A DNA stretch of 64,000 nucleotides from Sycon ciliatum (Eukaryota > Porifera > Calcarea > Leucosolenida > Sycettidae): contig NC_088654.1 in the NCBI RefSeq assembly GCF_964019385.1, positions 1,163,101-1,227,100 of the forward strand, given 5' to 3'. The translations under genes and the position numbers were made by a program. The notes below the pieces were generated by a model that was not told the DNA's origin, did not search any database, and saw nothing but the letters and a program-made list of their open reading frames with translations. Each line of letters starts with the position of its first letter. The first letter of the stretch is position 1. Positions 61,108 through 64,000 of the stretch are shown here, piece by piece.

Positions 61108-63868
61108 AATCCCAGGCTACAAGCTGACCAGAGCTGACAGACAGGACTTTGCTGGTGGTGTTGCCTTGTACACAGCAGAACGTTTCAACACAAGGGTACT
61201 GACAATACCAATGACAGCAGAATGCGTATGGTCGAGAATTTCCACCAATAACCTTTCCCTCGTTGTTGCAAACATTTACAGACCACCCCGTAGCGATGGC
61301 ACCCTCTTCTGCGCGGAACTGGAAAGAAGCATTAAAACCGCTAGAGCCGAAGGTGACGACCTCCTACTACTTGGAGACTTCAATGCCAAGAACAGTGCGT
61401 GGCTCACCACAGACAGAACAGATCGCCTTGGGGACGACATACAAACTCTTCTACACACATACGGCCTCACACAACATGTCAGATTCCCTACTTACATCCA
61501 CCGACAAACACCTCTCTCATGTCTAGACCTTGTTATCTCCTCACTCCACAGCAATGATGTTCATATCCAATCACTTCCACCGTTTAGCGCATCCGATCAC
61601 ACTACTATCAGTGGCCTCATCAGTAATCAACTGTCCCCCATAATTAACAACTCCCCTCCACGATCCAGAAGCACCACATTCTGGTCATGGACAGACAGCA
61701 CTATCTATCCACCTTCTTCGAAAAGCCCTTTCACGCACAAATCTCAACCACCATCCAAACGAACACGACCCATGCCCAGTTGACACCTTCTGGCGATCCT
61801 GGCGCGACAAAGTCCTGAGCATCGCCCAAGAACACTGCCAAGTTACTCGCACTCACCCCCCCCCCCCCCCCCCTTGGGACAGGAAGAACGTGCCTGCATG
61901 ACCATGGATATCAAAGGGCCTCTTGAAAGAGATCAAGGATAAGCACAGAAAACACAGAATATACCTCCACTCACGCTCGCCCGAAGACTGGAACACGTTC
62001 ACTGCCCAAAGAAACCGTGTCACCACCCTCCTGCGTCGTGCAAAATCGGATTTCGTAAACAACTCAACAGCCTCCTCTACTTCCCTACACCGCCTCATGA
62101 AGCACCTAACTACAGCTACAAAACAACGCATACCCGAACTCGTCAGCCAAGCAACTCCTGCAACGACACCAGCACAAAAAGCCGCTGCCCTCAACGAATT
62201 CTTCATTTCACAGAGCAAGCTGTCCGTGGACAATGCGGATGAGCAAACTCCAGCCATCAACACCACCCCTGACATCCTCAGTCCCTTCAAGAAATCTCGA
62301 CTTCCCAGGCTGAGGTCGAAAAACTCCTCCGCGGAGTTGATACCAATAAAAGCCCCGGGTTCGACTCTATTCCAAACCGCCTACTCAAAGAAGCGGCTAA
62401 GGAACTTGCACCGTCGTTATCATCCCTCTTTAATCTATCGTTCCAAACCGGAGAAATCCCACAGGACTGGAAAGATGCCACCATTACTCCAGTACCGAAG
62501 CCCGGTGACCCAACACAACCAACAAATTACCGACCCATCTCTCTCTTGAGCACTACATCAAAAATCAAAGAAAACATTGCACATCAACTCCTCTACAAGC
62601 ACATCACACCCCACCTACCCAACCAGCAGTCCGGATTCCGTGAGAAAGACGGCACTGAGCAGCAACTCGCCTGTCTCGTCCATACCCTCTCCACTGCGAG
62701 AGACGACGGGAAACACGTCAATGCCTGCTTTTTCGATCTAAGCAAGGCCTTCGATCGTGTGTGGCATGCAGGCCTTCTAGCAAAACTCTCCCACTATGGT
62801 GTCCAGGGCAACGCCCTGGAGTGGTTCCGACGGTACCTGTTGGGGCGTCGGCAAAGGGTCCAGGTGGATGGCGACCTATCGCCTTTCCTAGAGATCCCTG
62901 CCGGCGTCCCTCAGGGATCTGTTCTTGGACCGCTTCTATTCCTCGTCTACACCATAGACCTTCCACACGCATGTGAGAATCCCGGCACCACCTGTAGCCA
63001 ATTTGCAGATGACACCGCTCTAATTTCCATAGCGAGAACGCTTCAAGACTGCACCCGAAACCTACAACAGAGTGTCACAGCAGCTGGAGACTGGCTTCAA
63101 AGATGGCACCTGCTGGTTAACACAAAGAAAACAGTCATCCTCCCGTTCTACCACAATAACCGCCCCCCTGAACAGCTACCCCAGATCACCCTCAGGAATA
63201 GTCCGCTAACCGTAGCACAACAACACAAACACCTCGGAATAATCTTGCAGCATGGCCTTCGTTGGATGGAGCATGTTGAATACATAGTTAAAAAATCACT
63301 CAAGTCTTTCAATATTCTTTTTAGACTAAGGTCTACACTCACCAGTGATTCTTTATCTCACATCTATCAGACATACATACTACCTATATTCTCATATGCG
63401 AGCAATGCTCTCACACCGTTGTCCCACACTTCCCTTGACAGGCTAGAACGACTCCAGCGGAAAGCCGCCAGAATATGTCTCCACCTTCCCCTTTACACAC
63501 ACTTAGAACACTCCCACCTTTTGCATCGCATCAAATGGCCAACACTATTTTCACGCTTTAACGTTAAACATATACTCTTCGCGCATTCTCTGCGCCACAA
63601 TTATGCCCCACCACATATACTCTCGCTGCATACTGCTAGCAACGTGCAACCTTCGTATAATTTACGTCGCTCTCGTATTTGGCACTTGCCAACTCCGCGG
63701 ACTGACAGCTGTCTCCATTCTCCCCTATACAAGGCCCTTCATTACTTTAATTGCCTGCCCACCCAGCTTCGCGAAATCCCTTCTCGTACTCCCTTCAAAT
63801 CCGAGATATCCCTACTGTTGCACAACTCTGTATGCTCGTGTAGCGACCACCCCTGCCCGTACACTTAA
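61108..63868 (+). mobile_element. family 2 APE-type LINE, 5'-truncated in the endonuclease
   Basis: Starts mid-endonuclease (PGYKLTRADR) directly after the CAA tail of the previous LINE. VVANIYRPPRSD, LLLGDFNAKN, SCLDLVISSL and SASDHT to 61783; then frameshifts around an 18-C tract (61856-61873) and up to 62545. No 3' UTR hairpin follows the stop before the window ends. Confidence 0.8.
62546..63868 (+). CDS. LINE RT and C-terminus, 440 aa open frame (family 2)
   Basis: Reverse transcriptase for target-primed insertion. CFFDLSKAFDRVWHAGLL, AGVPQGSVLGPLLFLVYT, SQFADDTALIS (FADD), HKHLGIILQHGLRW, SHIYQTYILPIFSY, ending CSCSDHPCPYT. The ORF begins inside the RT because upstream frames are broken, so ATG 62546 is not the natural start. 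The longest undamaged RT in the window. Confidence 0.83.
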   Translation: MSTTSKIKENIAHQLLYKHITPHLPNQQSGFREKDGTEQQLACLVHTLSTARDDGKHVNACFFDLSKAFDRVWHAGLLAKLSHYGVQGNALEWFRRYLLGRRQRVQVDGDLSPFLEIPAGVPQGSVLGPLLFLVYTIDLPHACENPGTTCSQFADDTALISIARTLQDCTRNLQQSVTAAGDWLQRWHLLVNTKKTVILPFYHNNRPPEQLPQITLRNSPLTVAQQHKHLGIILQHGLRWMEHVEYIVKKSLKSFNILFRLRSTLTSDSLSHIYQTYILPIFSYASNALTPLSHTSLDRLERLQRKAARICLHLPLYTHLEHSHLLHRIKWPTLFSRFNVKHILFAHSLRHNYAPPHILSLHTASNVQPSYNLRRSRIWHLPTPRTDSCLHSPLYKALHYFNCLPTQLREIPSRTPFKSEISLLLHNSVCSCSDHPCPYT

Positions 63869-64000
63869 GAGATCATGTCTGAGAAAACCAGAACATATGT
63901 GCAAGTCGATCTCTCAGATTTCGCTCAAATTTTGCAGGTAGGTTTGCTTTGGGGTGTAGATCGATATTCCAAAGCCCGCGCAAAATCTTTTGAAGGGAAC
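63869..64000. other. no gene; resembles 46474-46560
   Basis: gtctgagaa.ac...tatgtgcaagt.gatctctc.. and gctttggggtg are shared with the end of the gypsy integrase fragment. It could be another gypsy-like interior joined to the LINE stop, in place of the usual LINE 3' UTR. Confidence 0.45.

Noticed and set aside
1..64000. CRISPR array
   Set aside because: Short repeats are present, but they are microsatellites and transposon arrays with unequal spacing and coding context; the window is eukaryotic.

Overview
The window is eukaryotic, almost certainly from an invertebrate animal with a transposon-rich genome. Nearly every recognisable protein is a retroelement or DNA-transposon product, there are no operons, and I recognise no host gene. 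The mix (R4/Dong-like LINEs, Penelope-like elements, Ty3/gypsy, tyrosine-recombinase elements, CR1/L2-like LINEs, hammerhead ribozymes) fits a marine invertebrate, but the sequence does not settle the species.

Positions 1-42969 are a giant tandem repeat read 2.3 times. Unit A (1-17.1 kb) starts mid-unit, unit B is about 17.1-37.1 kb, and unit C (37.15-42.97 kb) is cut short. Spacing is about 17.55 kb (A to B) and 20.08 kb (B to C). Each unit holds, in order: a plus-strand C-terminal piece of an RT-type retroelement, a module with a hammerhead ribozyme, tRNA-derived SINEs (SINE-II), a minus-strand R4/Dong-like LINE, Penelope-like remnants, more SINEs (SINE-I), a Penelope-like RT/GIY-YIG gene, a second ribozyme family, and a third ribozyme family as a short array. 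Most modules begin or end on an (ATT)n/(TAA)n microsatellite. The block reads as elements that repeatedly inserted into the same kind of simple repeat and were then duplicated together. Comparing units exposes private insertions with their empty sites and one classic Tc1/mariner excision footprint. A and C share lesions that B lacks.

Positions 42.97-48.8 kb hold a decayed tyrosine recombinase, a fourth ribozyme array, an antisense RT-like fragment, and Ty3/gypsy integrase, Gag and LTR/primer-binding-site remnants. Positions 48.8-64 kb hold APE-type LINEs: a nested CR1-like element, then a head-to-tail chain of 5'-truncated LINEs, most joined at (CAA)n tails. The chain includes one nearly full-length element (56.5-61.1 kb, ORF1 plus EN/RT) and one fragment carrying an internal inversion.

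The most interesting content is not annotated protein. It is a set of self-cleaving hammerhead ribozymes of at least three architectures (six near-perfect copies of one), and Penelope-like GIY-YIG nucleases carrying a long AT-hook-rich insertion. These could work together as an (ATT)n-targeting retroelement community.
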